A stretch of DNA of 64,000 nt, from NCBI RefSeq assembly GCF_001428865.1, contig NZ_LMIV01000001.1, positions 1,254,235-1,318,234 on the forward strand. The letters are read 5' to 3'. Origin of the DNA: Sphingomonas sp. Root241. Lineage in GTDB: Bacteria > Pseudomonadota > Alphaproteobacteria > Sphingomonadales > Sphingomonadaceae. Under the pieces are notes generated by a model. That model saw nothing but the letters and a program-made list of their open reading frames with translations. It made no database searches and was not told the origin of the DNA. Each line of letters begins with the position of its first letter. Position 1 is the first letter of the stretch. Made by a program: the position numbers and the translations under genes. Shown here in pieces: positions 9,844-19,438 of the stretch.

Positions 9844-11475
9844 ATGGCGCGGTATATTTTCATCACCGGCGGCGTGGTCTCCTCGCTTGGCAAGGGTTTG
9901 ATGGCGGCGAGCCTTGCGGCTTTGCTCCAGGCCCGTGGCTATCGGGTCCGCATCCGCAAGTTCGATCCTTATCTCAACGTCGATCCCGGCACGATGTCGC
10001 CGCATCAGCATGGTGAGGTCTATGTGACCGACGACGGTGCCGAGACCGATCTCGACCTCGGCCATTACGAACGCTTCACCGGCGTCGCCTCGCGCCAGTC
10101 GGACAACGTCACCTCGGGGAGAATCTACAAGACGATCATCGAGCGCGAGCGCCGCGGCGACTATCTCGGCGCCACCGTACAGGTGATCCCCCACGTCACC
10201 GACGCGATCAAGGCATTCGCCCAGGACGAGACCGAGGATCTGGATTTCGTGCTCTGCGAGATCGGCGGCACCGTCGGCGACATCGAATCGCTGCCGTTCA
10301 TCGAAGCGATCCGCCAGCTCCGCAACGATCTCGGCCGCGGCCAGACGGTCAGCATCCACGTCACGCTCGTGCCGTACATCTCGGCCGCCGGCGAGCTGAA
10401 GACCAAGCCGACTCAGCACAGCGTGCGCGAATTGGCGGCCCTCGGCGTCCAGCCCGACGTGCTGGTCTGCCGCTCGGAGCGCGAACTGCCGGCCGGCGAG
10501 CGCGCCAAGATCGCCCAGTTCTGCAACGTGCCCACCTCGGCGGTGATTCCGGCGCTCGACGCCAAGAGCATCTACGCGGTGCCGATGCAATATCACCGCG
10601 AGGGTCTCGACGTCGAAGTGCTGCGCGCATTCGGGATCGATCCGGGCGAGGCGCCGGACCTCGAGCGGTGGGAGCGAATCGTCAGCCGTCTCCAGAATCC
10701 CGAGGGTGAGGTCACGATCGGCGTGGTCGGCAAATATATGGGCGTCCCCGACGCCTATAAGTCGCTCCACGAAGCGCTGGTCCATGGCGGGATCGCCAAC
10801 CAGGTCAAGGTCAACATCCGCTGGCTCGACGCCGAACTGTTCGAGAAGGACGAGGAGGAGATCGCCTCGAAGCTTGAGCCGATGCACGGCATTCTCGTCC
10901 CCGGGGGGTTCGGCGAGCGCGGCAGCGAAGGCAAGATCGCCGGCGTGCGCTTCGCCCGTGAACGCGGCGTGCCGTTCTTCGGCATCTGCCTCGGCATGCA
11001 GATGGCCTGCGTCGACGCCGCGCGCGATCAGGGGCTGAAAAATGCCTCCACCACCGAATTCGGCCCTACCGAAGAGCCGGTGGTCGGCATGATCACCGAA
11101 TGGATGACCGCCGAGGGCATGCAGAAGCGCGAGGAAGGCGGCGATCTGGGCGGCACGATGCGGCTCGGCGCCTATCCGGCGAAGCTCGGCGGCAACAGCG
11201 TCGTCGCCTCGATCTACGGTGCCGAAGAGATCAGCGAGCGGCACCGGCATCGCTATGAAGTCAACACCCACTACAAGCCGCTGCTCGAAAAGGGCGGGCT
11301 CGTCTTCTCGGGCATGTCGCCCGACGGCACTCTGCCCGAAATCGTCGAGCGGCCGGATCATCCGTGGTTCGTCGGCGTCCAGTTCCACCCGGAATTGAAG
11401 TCCAAGCCCTTCGATCCGCACCCGCTGTTCGCGAGCTTCATCGAAGCGGCGGTGAAGCAGAGCCGGCTCGTCTGA
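9844..11475 (+). CDS. pyrG: CTP synthase
   Basis: 543 residues, full length. The N-terminal synthetase domain has [20 protein letters not shown] and [20 protein letters not shown]. The C-terminal class-I glutaminase domain has the nucleophile cysteine in [17 protein letters not shown] and the His/Glu pair in [20 protein letters not shown]. It converts UTP to CTP using glutamine. Downstream of secG, with a structured leader between them. Confidence 0.98.
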   Translation: MARYIFITGGVVSSLGKGLMAASLAALLQARGYRVRIRKFDPYLNVDPGTMSPHQHGEVYVTDDGAETDLDLGHYERFTGVASRQSDNVTSGRIYKTIIERERRGDYLGATVQVIPHVTDAIKAFAQDETEDLDFVLCEIGGTVGDIESLPFIEAIRQLRNDLGRGQTVSIHVTLVPYISAAGELKTKPTQHSVRELAALGVQPDVLVCRSERELPAGERAKIAQFCNVPTSAVIPALDAKSIYAVPMQYHREGLDVEVLRAFGIDPGEAPDLERWERIVSRLQNPEGEVTIGVVGKYMGVPDAYKSLHEALVHGGIANQVKVNIRWLDAELFEKDEEEIASKLEPMHGILVPGGFGERGSEGKIAGVRFARERGVPFFGICLGMQMACVDAARDQGLKNASTTEFGPTEEPVVGMITEWMTAEGMQKREEGGDLGGTMRLGAYPAKLGGNSVVASIYGAEEISERHRHRYEVNTHYKPLLEKGGLVFSGMSPDGTLPEIVERPDHPWFVGVQFHPELKSKPFDPHPLFASFIEAAVKQSRLV

Positions 11476-11512
11476 TTCCTCGTCACCCTGGGATGGCGGT
11501 GAAAGGGGTCAA

Positions 11513-12361
11513 ATGCTGAACGCCGACACCGCCTGGCCGCTCTGGGACGACGCATCCCTCGAAGGCGCATTCACGCTCGCCGATCCGGCCGCGGCGCTCG
11601 AGGCCGCCGTCGTCACTGCCGTCATGCGACCCGTGTTGCTTGGATACCCGCCCGCACGACCCAATGGCCGCGCGATGCTGATACTCGGCGGGGGCGGCTA
11701 TACCCAGCTCATGGCCGGGCGCGAGGGCGTCCAGGTCGCGCAGTGGCTCGCCGCGCTCGGCTATCACGCATTCGTCCTGATCCACCGTTTTCCGAATGCC
11801 GGGCACGGCATCGCCGCACCGCTGGACGATGCGATGGAAGCGATGCGGTCGATCCGTGCCAGCGGGCATGCCGATAGCGGCCTCGGTGTCGTCGGACTGT
11901 CCTCGGGCGGGCACCTCGCCGCGTGCTTGGCTGCCGACTATCCGGCGGAGTGGACGGCGCCCGCTACGCGCCATGCCGGGGAGGCGACGCGGCCGGACGT
12001 GCTGGTGGTCGGCTATGCGCCGATCTCGACCAACGCCAGGGGCCGAACGACCGTCGCGGACAAGCCGCCGCTGCCGCCGGCCGAGAAGCAGGCGATGTAC
12101 GATCGCCTTCAGCCCGATGCGCAACTGATCGCGAATCCGCCGCCCGCCTTCATCGTCTATGCGGGGAATGATGCGGTGGTCCCGGTCGAGAATGCCCGGC
12201 GGCTGCACGTGGCGCTCATTGCGGCGGGCGGCGCGGCCGAGCTGCACGTCTTTGCGGACGCGCCGCACGGTTTTGCGCTGGATACGCCGGACATGCCGGT
12301 GTCGATATGGCCGCGGCTCTGCGAGGCATGGCTGCGGCAGGTTGGCTTCCTCCAGGCCTGA
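11513..12361 (+). CDS. Alpha/beta hydrolase (acetyl-esterase/BD-FAE-like)
   Basis: 282 residues, cytoplasmic, no signal peptide. The nucleophile elbow is GLSSGG with Ser130, the acid is likely the Asp in VYAGNDAVVPVENARRL, and the histidine is in FADAPHGFAL. The domain resembles acetylxylan-esterase or carbohydrate-esterase-like hydrolases (LILGGGGYTQLMAGREGVQ takes the place of the HGGG oxyanion loop). Substrate is not readable. It follows pyrG by 37 nt on the same strand. Confidence 0.85.
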   Translation: MLNADTAWPLWDDASLEGAFTLADPAAALEAAVVTAVMRPVLLGYPPARPNGRAMLILGGGGYTQLMAGREGVQVAQWLAALGYHAFVLIHRFPNAGHGIAAPLDDAMEAMRSIRASGHADSGLGVVGLSSGGHLAACLAADYPAEWTAPATRHAGEATRPDVLVVGYAPISTNARGRTTVADKPPLPPAEKQAMYDRLQPDAQLIANPPPAFIVYAGNDAVVPVENARRLHVALIAAGGAAELHVFADAPHGFALDTPDMPVSIWPRLCEAWLRQVGFLQA

Positions 12362-12404
12362 AGGGTCTTCACCCGCACGCGCGCTTCGATTAGCGACACG
12401 CGCC

Positions 12405-13070
12405 ATGCGTATCCTTGTCGCCTTGCTCGCTTTTCTCGTCTTGGTCCCTGCCAGCGCCGCGCAGCAGCGCCCGGCTCCGGGGATGATCCGCGTGAAGATC
12501 GAGACGTCCGAAGGCGCGATCGTGCTGGCGCTCGATGCGAAGCGGGCGCCGAAGACGACTGCGAACTTTCTGGCATATGTCGATGACGGCCGGCTCGACG
12601 GTACCGGTTTCTACCGGGCGTCGCGGCGCACCGGAAATCCGAAGTTCGGCTTCGTCCAGGGTGGGATCGCCAGCGACGCCCGGCGCGTGCTCCCGTCACC
12701 GCCGCTCGAGCCGACCAACGTCACCGGCATTCGCCATACCGACGGCGCCATTTCGATGGCGCACGGGGTGAACATCGACGGAGCCACCGGCAATTTCTCG
12801 ATCATGGTGGGCGACAATCCCTCGCTCGACGCGCGCGGTACCGGCCGCGGCGGCTATGCGGCGTTCGGTCATGTCGTGGGAGGGATGGACGTTGTCCGGA
12901 AGATTCTGGCCAAACCCACGGGTGGGGGCAGGGGGCCGATGCGCGGCCAGATGATCCAGCCCGGACCGGTCAAGATCCTCCGCGCCGTCCGCCTCGATGG
13001 CGCACCCCAGCCTACCGGGCAGGTCAAGCCGTGGCAGATCAGCCCGACTCCGTGGATCCAGCCGAACTGA
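12405..13070 (+). CDS. Exported cyclophilin-type peptidylprolyl isomerase
   Basis: 221 residues from ATG 12405, chosen because it starts a signal peptide (MRILVALLAFLVLVPASAAQ) followed by the cyclophilin fold. Typical segments are IETSEGAIVLALDAKRAPKT, ANFLAYVDDGRLDGTGFYR, GATGNFSIMVGDNPSLD and AAFGHVVGGMDVVRKILAKP. It catalyses cis-trans proline isomerisation, here predicted in the periplasm. The second half of the active site is divergent, as in many periplasmic PpiA-like proteins. Confidence 0.9.
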   Translation: MRILVALLAFLVLVPASAAQQRPAPGMIRVKIETSEGAIVLALDAKRAPKTTANFLAYVDDGRLDGTGFYRASRRTGNPKFGFVQGGIASDARRVLPSPPLEPTNVTGIRHTDGAISMAHGVNIDGATGNFSIMVGDNPSLDARGTGRGGYAAFGHVVGGMDVVRKILAKPTGGGRGPMRGQMIQPGPVKILRAVRLDGAPQPTGQVKPWQISPTPWIQPN

Positions 13071-13089
13071 AGACAAGCGAACCGCTCTT

Positions 13090-13171
13090 CCGTTCGCCCT
13101 GAGCCTGTCGAAGGGCGCCTTGCCTCAAGCGAGGTGTTTGCGTCCGTACTTCGACAAGCTCAGACGAACGG
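13090..13171. repeat. Inverted intergenic repeat (CCTGAGCCTGTCGAAG / CTTCGACAAGCTCAG type)
   Basis: The left arm at 13090-13113 (CCGTTCGCCCTGAGCCTG...) and the right arm at 13149-13171 (CTTCGACAAGCTCAGACGAA...) are near-complementary around a 35-base loop. I recognise this sequence as a dispersed intergenic repeat common in sphingomonad genomes. It lies between convergent ppi and hsp20 genes. Confidence 0.7.
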
Positions 13172-13174
13172 CGA

Positions 13175-13216
13175 GGCAAAACAAAACAAAAGGCGCCCGG
13201 GCAATGCCCGAGCGCC
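13175..13216 (-). terminator. Rho-independent terminator of hsp20
   Basis: On the minus strand GGCGCTCGGGCA and TGCCCGGGCGCC form a 12-bp stem (13192-13216, one mismatch), followed by a T-rich tract TTTTGTTTTGTTTTG (13191 down to about 13177). It lies 50 bases after the hsp20 stop. Confidence 0.85.
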
Positions 13217-13265
13217 CCTGCTGCGGCGCCCAAAGGGAGAAAAGCGCCGCGAGCCGTGGTGGTTC

Positions 13266-13733
13266 TTACGCCGCGTCGCGATGCGGGATCGCGGCCGTCG
13301 GCTGGCTGCCGGCGTTCACTGCGATCTTCTTCGGCTTCATCGCCTCGGGAACCTCGCGGACCAGCTCGATGACGAGCAGGCCATCGGCGAGGTTCGCGCT
13401 CTCGACGCGAACGAAGTCGGCGAGTTCGAAGCGGCGCTCGAAGCTGCGATTGGCGATGCCGAGATGCAGGAACGCGCCCTGGTTGTTCTCGTTCTCGTTC
13501 GCCTTCTTGCCCTGGACCAGCAGCAGATTCTGCTGCGCAGTCACGTCGATCTCGTCGGGCTTGAAGCCGGCGACGGCGAGCGTGATGCGATAACGGTCCT
13601 CGGCGAGGCGTTCGAGGTTGAAGGGCGGGTAGTTCTCGCTGCTCGCCTGACGCGCACTGGCCTCGAGCAAGTCGAACAGCCTGTCGAAGCCGACAGTCGA
13701 GCGACGGAACGGAGTAAAGTCGAACTGACGCAT
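13266..13733 (-). CDS. Small heat-shock protein, Hsp20/IbpA type
   Basis: 155 residues from ATG 13733 (MRQFDFTPFRRSTVGFDRLF), with GGAGG seven bases upstream. The N-terminal phenylalanine-rich IbpA-like start is followed by an alpha-crystallin domain: NYPPFNLERLAEDRYRITLA, AGFKPDEIDVTAQQNLLLVQ and HLGIANRSFERRFELADFV. The C-terminal IxI-like anchor is in KPKKIAVN. It is an ATP-independent holdase that binds unfolding protein. Strong terminator downstream. Heat regulation is expected from the family. Confidence 0.95.
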   Translation of the reverse strand: MRQFDFTPFRRSTVGFDRLFDLLEASARQASSENYPPFNLERLAEDRYRITLAVAGFKPDEIDVTAQQNLLLVQGKKANENENNQGAFLHLGIANRSFERRFELADFVRVESANLADGLLVIELVREVPEAMKPKKIAVNAGSQPTAAIPHRDAA

Positions 13734-13981
13734 TTCAAATCCTCCTGTGAGCAAGTTGAACGTCTACTTGCGCAGTGCCCGGATGTCCGCGGCGCTGCTT
13801 GCCCGGCCCATATGGCACCGTGGCAAAACGAATGTGGTTCTGTTGCCGGCTTATTCAAGATGCGCTGAAGCCAAGGCTCCTCGCGGCGGAGAAACGGAGC
13901 TTCGGCTTCCCAAAGATTCGCTTGCTGGCTAATGCCTATCAATCCAGTGGAGATTGGACGCGACAAAATTAGGGGATGTTG

Positions 13982-16456
13982 ATGCGCCGTTCTTCGCTCT
14001 CACTGCTGCTGCTTCTCGGGGCCTCGCCCTTTGCTGCCGGCGTTGCCGTCGCGCAGGAGGTGCCGACCGTCACTGCCCCCGACACGAACGTGCCCAGCAT
14101 TCCCGGCGAACAAGACCGCACTCCCGAAGATGTCCAGCGCAGCTCGGCGGCCTCGGATATCGTGGTCACCGCGCGCCGCCGTGAGGAGCAGGTTCAGGAC
14201 GTGCCGATCCCGATCTCGGTTGTCGGCGTGAAGGAACTGGACAGCACCGGCAGCTTCAACGTCCAGCGCCTCCAGCAGCTGCAGCCCGCGCTGCAATTCT
14301 ATTCGTCGAATCCGCGCAATTCGTCGATCAACATTCGCGGCCTCGGCGCGCCGCTCGGCCTCACCAATGACGGCATCGATCAGGGCGTCGGCGTCTATAT
14401 CGACCAGGTCTATTTCAGCCGCGTCGCGGTCGCCACGCTCGACTTCCTCGACGTCCAGCAGGTCGAGACGCTGCGCGGGCCGCAGGGCACGCTCTACGGC
14501 AAGAACACCGTCGCGGGCGCGATCAGCATCACCAGCAAGGCGCCGAGCTTCAATTTCGAGGGACGCACCGAAGTGACTCTCGGCAATCTCGCCTTCAAAC
14601 AGGCCAAGGCCTCGGTCTCGGGACCGCTGGGCGACACCGTCGCGGTGCGGCTCGGCCTCTCGACCACCAGCCGAAAGGGCACGATCTTCAATGTCGCGAG
14701 CGGCAATTACGTCAACGAGCAGGACAATATCGGCCTCCGCGGCGCTTTGCTTTGGCATGCGAGCGACAGCCTCAGCCTGACGCTGTCGGGCGACTATAAC
14801 CGTCAGGACCCCGAATGCTGCGCGCAGATCTATGTGCGCTACGGGCCGACCCAGCGCGCGGCGAACCGGCAATATCCCGCGCTCACTGCGGCGCTGGGCT
14901 ATACCGTGCCGAGCACCAATCCGTTCGATCGGCTGACCGACGTCGACGCCGATCTCAACGCACTCAACGTGCTCGGCGGGGTCTCGCTGCGCGGCGAGCT
15001 CACGCTCGGCTCGGGTACGCTCACTTCGGTCACGGCGTGGCGTTTCTGGGACTGGGGTCCGGCGAACGATCGCGATTTCACCGGCTTGCCGATCACCACG
15101 CGCTCGCAGAATCCGACCCGGCAGGACCAGTTCACCCAGGAATTCCGCTACGCCGGCGAAGGCAATGGCTTCGACTATGTCGTCGGCGTCTTCGGTTTCT
15201 ATCAGAAGATCCACACCACCGGCATCCAGGAACAGGGCTCGGCGGCGAGCCGCTGGCTGCTGGCTCCCAGCAACCCGCTCTCCAACGATCCCACCGTGCT
15301 CGACGGGCTGACTGCGAGCAATGACATCCTGCTCAAGAATTTCAGTGGCGCAATCTTCGGTAAGTTCAACTGGGACGTGACCGATTCGATCACGCTCTCG
15401 CCCGGCATCCGCGTAAACTATGACGACAAGGTCGGCAGCTATGTCAGCATCGTCCGCGATGCGCAGGGCAATCTGGTGCCCTATAGCGGCGGCACCGCGC
15501 GCCAGGCTGCCCAGCGCGAGGCGATCCAGCCTCAGGCGTTCGAGGACGAAGCCTATCGCGCCTGGAACCTCACTTATGACCTGACTGCGTCGTACAAGCC
15601 GTCGCGCGACATACTGCTCTACGCGACCTATGCCCACACCTTCAAATCGGGTGGCCTCAACCTCAACGGCGTGCCGGTGGTCAATGGGGTGGTGCAAACT
15701 GACCTCGCCCAGATCGATCCCGAGAAGGTCGACCACTTCGAGCTGGGCGTGAAGTCGCAATTCTGGGAACGCAAGGCGACGCTCAACGTCTCGGGCTATT
15801 GGACGATCATCAAGGATTATCAGGCGATCGTGAACAACAGCTCGACCTCGACGCTGCGCGGCTATCTGGCCAATGCTGGCGAGGTCCGCGTCCGCGGCGT
15901 GGAAGCGGACTTCTCGATCCGCCCGACCGAGCGCTTCAACGCTTATGTCAACGGCGCCTATACCGACCACGAATATGTCGAGTTCAAGAACGCGCCGTGC
16001 CCGCCCGAGCTTTCGGGCGGCACCGCGGCGCCGGTCGGCAGCCCCGGCGGCACGCCCGGCGTGCCCGGCCAGCTCAGCCCCGTCGTGTGCGATATTTCCG
16101 GGCAATGGCTGCCCGGCATCTCCAATTGGGCCTTTTCTTATGGCGCGGAGTACAACGTTCCGGCGAAGCTGCTCGGACTGGACGGCGAATTCTACTTGGC
16201 CGGCGACGCCAATTACCGCTCCAAATTCTCGTCCAACGCCTCGCGTTCGATCTACACCGATGTCGAGGGATACACGCTGGCGAACTTCCGCCTCGGCTTC
16301 CGCACCGACGATTTCAACGTGTTCGGCTGGGTCCGCAACGCGTTCGACGAGGAATATTTCGAGCTGCTCGCGACGACGCCGGGCAATACCGGCCTCGTGG
16401 CCGGCAATCCGGGCGATCCGCGCACTTATGGTTTGACGATCAGCAAGGCCTTCTGA
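13982..16456 (+). CDS. TonB-dependent outer-membrane receptor
   Basis: 824 residues from ATG 13982, preferred because AGGGGA sits five bases upstream; ATG 13976 is an alternative. The signal peptide runs to about AVAQE. The plug domain starts SDIVVTARRREEQVQDVPIP and contains NIRGLGAPLGLTNDGIDQGV and VETLRGPQGTLYGKNTVAGA. The barrel ends in the expected aromatic residue (LTISKAF). The protein imports a large substrate across the outer membrane using TonB energy. No adjacent gene betrays the substrate, although sphingomonads have many such paralogues. It is followed by a terminator. Confidence 0.94.
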   Translation: MRRSSLSLLLLLGASPFAAGVAVAQEVPTVTAPDTNVPSIPGEQDRTPEDVQRSSAASDIVVTARRREEQVQDVPIPISVVGVKELDSTGSFNVQRLQQLQPALQFYSSNPRNSSINIRGLGAPLGLTNDGIDQGVGVYIDQVYFSRVAVATLDFLDVQQVETLRGPQGTLYGKNTVAGAISITSKAPSFNFEGRTEVTLGNLAFKQAKASVSGPLGDTVAVRLGLSTTSRKGTIFNVASGNYVNEQDNIGLRGALLWHASDSLSLTLSGDYNRQDPECCAQIYVRYGPTQRAANRQYPALTAALGYTVPSTNPFDRLTDVDADLNALNVLGGVSLRGELTLGSGTLTSVTAWRFWDWGPANDRDFTGLPITTRSQNPTRQDQFTQEFRYAGEGNGFDYVVGVFGFYQKIHTTGIQEQGSAASRWLLAPSNPLSNDPTVLDGLTASNDILLKNFSGAIFGKFNWDVTDSITLSPGIRVNYDDKVGSYVSIVRDAQGNLVPYSGGTARQAAQREAIQPQAFEDEAYRAWNLTYDLTASYKPSRDILLYATYAHTFKSGGLNLNGVPVVNGVVQTDLAQIDPEKVDHFELGVKSQFWERKATLNVSGYWTIIKDYQAIVNNSSTSTLRGYLANAGEVRVRGVEADFSIRPTERFNAYVNGAYTDHEYVEFKNAPCPPELSGGTAAPVGSPGGTPGVPGQLSPVVCDISGQWLPGISNWAFSYGAEYNVPAKLLGLDGEFYLAGDANYRSKFSSNASRSIYTDVEGYTLANFRLGFRTDDFNVFGWVRNAFDEEYFELLATTPGNTGLVAGNPGDPRTYGLTISKAF

Positions 16457-16501
16457 TCGGACCACGCACTAGCGTCTCGCCATGGCCGGGGGACGTTAGG
16501 G

Positions 16502-16534
16502 GAGGGAGGCGGCGCCCGCACCGCCTCCCTCTTT
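16502..16534 (+). terminator. Terminator after the TonB receptor gene
   Basis: GAGGGAGGCGG (16502-16512) and CCGCCTCCCTC (16521-16531) form a perfect 11-bp stem with an 8-base loop, then TTT. It lies 46 bases after the receptor stop. Confidence 0.8.
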
Positions 16535-16905
16535 ACCTTGGGAAAGCGGGCGTCGGGAGCCCGGAAACGGCAAACGCCCGGACCGTTTCCGATCCGGGCG
16601 CCTGCGTGACGACTGCTCGTCAGCCCCCTTTGTAAGGCTCTGCCCGCGCGCTCGTACTTGCCTACGAGCGGGGCGGAGCCCTCCCCGAACCACGGCCATT
16701 TGCTGCCTGCGTTTCGACGAGCGTTTTGCTACGTCGCCGGGCGGCTTTTGTCACCGGGTTTACAAGGACTAGCCGCAGATTGGTGTCACCCTGTGTTGAA
16801 TCGGCAACATAGCGGACACACCGTGAATCGCGCGGCTCCATTGCCAGCCGCCACTGCCATGCCCTAGAGCGGCGGCGAACACGCACGTCAGGGCTCCCCG
16901 ACCGC
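16535..16905. other. Gene-free, strongly structured intergenic region
   Basis: No convincing gene in about 370 bp. It contains a hairpin CGCCCGGA (16575-16582)/TCCGGGCG (16593-16600) and a longer one from GGCTC (16636-16640) to GAGCC (16676-16680), nested around GCTCGTA/TACGAGC (16650-16656 and 16663-16669). I see no tRNA, SRP RNA or tmRNA hallmark. A small RNA or palindromic repeats are both possible. It must also hold the promoter of the lolC run. Confidence 0.5.
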
Positions 16906-18156
16906 ATGCTATTGTCGCGTTACGAGCGGATGATCGCCCGCCGCTATCTCCTGCCTGGCCGCAGCGAGGCGTTCATCGCCGTCGTCGCCGGATTCAGCCT
17001 TGTCGCCGTGATGCTCGGCGTCGCCGCATTGATCGTGGTGATGAGCGTCATGAACGGCTTCCGGGCTGAGTTGTTCGACAAGATCACCGGGCTGAACGGC
17101 CATGCCGTGGTGCAGGGCTATGGCGGGCAGCTGCGCAACTGGCGCGAGATCGTCGCGCAGGCCAAGGCTACTCCCGGAGTCACCAGCGCGACTCCGCTGA
17201 TCGAGCAGCCCTTGTTCGCGAGCTTCAATGGTCGCGTCGAATTCGCCCAGATCCGTGGCATGCGGGTCGAGGACATTCGCAGCAACCCGGCGCTCAAGGG
17301 CAAGGAAGTCATCGGCTCGCTCAATCGCCTCCGCGCCGGTGGCGAGCAGATCGCGATCGGATCGCGGCTCGCCGAATCGCTCGGCGCGACGGTCGGCAGC
17401 AAAATCACGATCATCAATCCCGCCGGCGCCGCCACACCGATGGGCACGATGTATCGGTCGGTCAGCTACACGGTGGAGGCGATCTTCGAGGTCGGGGTCT
17501 ACGATTTCGACAAGATCTTCGTCGTGATGCCGATCGAGGATGCGCAGACCCTTTTGCTGCTCGGCGACTCGGTAAGCATGGTCGAGATGGACACCGACGC
17601 TCCCGACAATGTCCAGCAGATCGTCTCGCCCTTGATCGACAAGGTCGGCAAGAGCGGCCAGATCGTCGACTGGCGCCAGATGAACCGCGAGCTGTTCGAG
17701 GCGCTCCAGGTCGATCGGATCGTCTCGTTCACCGTGCTCTCGATCATCCTCGTCGTCGCATCGTTCAACATCGTTTCCTCGTTGATCATGCTGGTGCGCT
17801 CGAAGACCCGCGACATTGCGGTGCTGCGCACGATGGGCGCCACGCGCGGCGGCTTGATGCGCATCTTCGTGACCGTGGGTACTACGATCGGCGCGCTGGG
17901 TGTCGCCGCGGGCGGACTACTTGGTTTCCTGTTCATCACCTTCCGCGCCCAGGTGGTGCAATTCATCGGGCTGGTGACCGGGCAGCAGATCTGGGATCCC
18001 TCGATGCGCTTCCTCACCGAATTGCCGGCCAAGACCGATCCGTTCGAGACCATCGGCATCTGCGTGATGGCCCTTCTCTTCACGTTCCTCGCCACGCTCT
18101 ACCCGGCGTGGAAGGCGGCGAGCACCGATCCGGTGCAGGTGCTGCGCTATGAATGA
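16906..18156 (+). CDS. lolC: Lipoprotein-releasing ABC transporter permease LolC/LolE
   Basis: 416 residues with the MacB/FtsX-like layout: an N-terminal membrane helix (about residues 22-48, [24 protein letters not shown]), a large periplasmic domain, then three C-terminal helices (from about residue 275). The start [20 protein letters not shown] matches the LolC/E family. With LolD it extracts lipoproteins from the inner membrane and passes them to LolA. Only one permease gene is present, as is common in alphaproteobacteria, so it probably works as a homodimer. It overlaps lolD by 8 nt. Confidence 0.95.
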   Translation: MLLSRYERMIARRYLLPGRSEAFIAVVAGFSLVAVMLGVAALIVVMSVMNGFRAELFDKITGLNGHAVVQGYGGQLRNWREIVAQAKATPGVTSATPLIEQPLFASFNGRVEFAQIRGMRVEDIRSNPALKGKEVIGSLNRLRAGGEQIAIGSRLAESLGATVGSKITIINPAGAATPMGTMYRSVSYTVEAIFEVGVYDFDKIFVVMPIEDAQTLLLLGDSVSMVEMDTDAPDNVQQIVSPLIDKVGKSGQIVDWRQMNRELFEALQVDRIVSFTVLSIILVVASFNIVSSLIMLVRSKTRDIAVLRTMGATRGGLMRIFVTVGTTIGALGVAAGGLLGFLFITFRAQVVQFIGLVTGQQIWDPSMRFLTELPAKTDPFETIGICVMALLFTFLATLYPAWKAASTDPVQVLRYE

Positions 18157-18823
18157 GCCGATCCTCCAGACGCGCGGGCTGAAGCGCAGCTTCCGTCAGG
18201 GCGAAGCGGTCATCGAGGTGCTGCGCGGCGTCGATCTCGACGTGATGCCAGGCGAGATCGTCGCTCTCCTCGGCCCCTCCGGCTCGGGCAAGTCGACCTT
18301 GCTGCAGGCGGTGGGTCTGCTCGAAGGCGGGTTCGAGGGCTCGATCCGCATCGCCGGCAAGGAAGCCGCGCAATTGCCCGCGGGCGGCCGCACCGAGGTG
18401 CGCCGCAACAGCCTCGGCTTCGTCTACCAATTCCACCATTTGTTGCCCGATTTCAACGCGATCGAGAATGTCGTGCTGCCGCAGATGATCCACGGCGCCA
18501 CCCGCGCCGATGCCGACGCGCGCGCCGGCCAATTGCTCTCGGCGCTCGGCCTCGCGGAGCGGTTGACCCACCGCCCCAACCAGCTCTCGGGCGGCGAGCA
18601 ACAGCGCGTCGCAGTCGCCCGCGCGCTGGCCAATCGGCCGGCGCTGGTTCTCGCCGACGAACCCACCGGCAATCTCGACGAGGCAACCGCCGACCGGGTC
18701 TTCGCCGAATTCCTCAATCTGGTGCGCGGGGAAGGATCTGCGGCATTGGTCGCGACGCATAACGAGCGGCTCGCCGAACGCATGGACCGCGTGGTGCGAC
18801 TGCATGAGGGCCATCTCGAATGA
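18149..18823 (+). CDS. lolD: Lipoprotein-releasing ABC transporter ATP-binding protein LolD
   Basis: 224-residue ABC ATPase. Walker A is [16 protein letters not shown], the signature is [15 protein letters not shown], and Walker B with the catalytic Glu is [16 protein letters not shown]. It powers the LolC-type permease encoded just upstream (8-nt overlap). The stop overlaps the acetyltransferase start as ATGA. Confidence 0.96.
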   Translation: MNEPILQTRGLKRSFRQGEAVIEVLRGVDLDVMPGEIVALLGPSGSGKSTLLQAVGLLEGGFEGSIRIAGKEAAQLPAGGRTEVRRNSLGFVYQFHHLLPDFNAIENVVLPQMIHGATRADADARAGQLLSALGLAERLTHRPNQLSGGEQQRVAVARALANRPALVLADEPTGNLDEATADRVFAEFLNLVRGEGSAALVATHNERLAERMDRVVRLHEGHLE

Positions 18824-19413
18824 GCGTCTGGCGCGAGACGCCGACGCTTGCTGGCCGCCATGTGACATTGCGCCCGATGGTCCGCGAGGACTGTGAAGAG
18901 CTGCTCCTTGCCTTTGAAGGCTTGCACTCGCTGTTCCACACCACGGTGCCGACCGCCGAGACCTTCGACGCCTGGTATGATCGGGTGATGTTCGACACGG
19001 CTGCGGGGCGAAACCTGCCCTTCACGGTGCTCGATGCGGACGGCCGCATTTCGGGCGTCACGCGGCTGATGCGGATGAGCGAGGCGCATCGCCGTGTCGA
19101 GATCGGCGGCACGCTCTATGCGCCGCGCGTTCAGCGCACCGGGCTCAACACCGAGGCGAAATATATGCTGCTCGGCCACGCCTTCGAGATGCTGAGCGTC
19201 AATTGCGTCCAGATCCGCACCGATTTCCTCAACCACGCCTCGCGCCGCGCGATTGAGCGGCTCGGTGCGCGGCTCGATGGTATCCTGCGCGGGCACCTGA
19301 TCCTGAATGGCCATTTGCGCGATAGCGCGGTCTACAGCATCCTCGCGCACGAATGGCCGGGCGTGCGCCGCAACCTCGAATTGCTGATGGCCAGGCATGG
19401 GGTGCGCGCATGA
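18820..19413 (+). CDS. GNAT N-acetyltransferase (RimJ/RimL-like)
   Basis: 197 residues. RimL-like features are [20 protein letters not shown] at the start and the acetyl-CoA-binding half [51 protein letters not shown]. It would transfer acetyl from acetyl-CoA to an amine, either a protein N terminus or a small molecule; the substrate is unknown. It is translationally coupled to lolD (ATGA overlap). Confidence 0.88.
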   Translation: MSVWRETPTLAGRHVTLRPMVREDCEELLLAFEGLHSLFHTTVPTAETFDAWYDRVMFDTAAGRNLPFTVLDADGRISGVTRLMRMSEAHRRVEIGGTLYAPRVQRTGLNTEAKYMLLGHAFEMLSVNCVQIRTDFLNHASRRAIERLGARLDGILRGHLILNGHLRDSAVYSILAHEWPGVRRNLELLMARHGVRA

Positions 19414-19438
19414 CTCGATTGCGGACAGGGCGTCGCGA

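Noticed and set aside
9646..11421. 591-codon open frame on the minus strand opposite pyrG
   Set aside because: Shadow of pyrG: composition is Arg/Asp/His-rich with no motif, while pyrG is unmistakable on the plus strand.
13829..13859. Possible heat-shock (sigma-32-like) promoter upstream of hsp20
   Set aside because: On the minus strand CTTGAA and CATTCG occur, but the 19-base spacing and weak -10 do not fit well, and it is about 95 bp from the start.
14000..16465. 821-codon open frame on the minus strand opposite the TonB receptor
   Set aside because: High-GC antisense frame with repetitive Arg/Glu/Asp text and no fold; the plus-strand receptor explains the region.
16662..16907. 81-codon minus-strand frame in the gap before lolC
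   Set aside because: Arg-rich, runs through the hairpin region, and has no ribosome site or recognisable domain.
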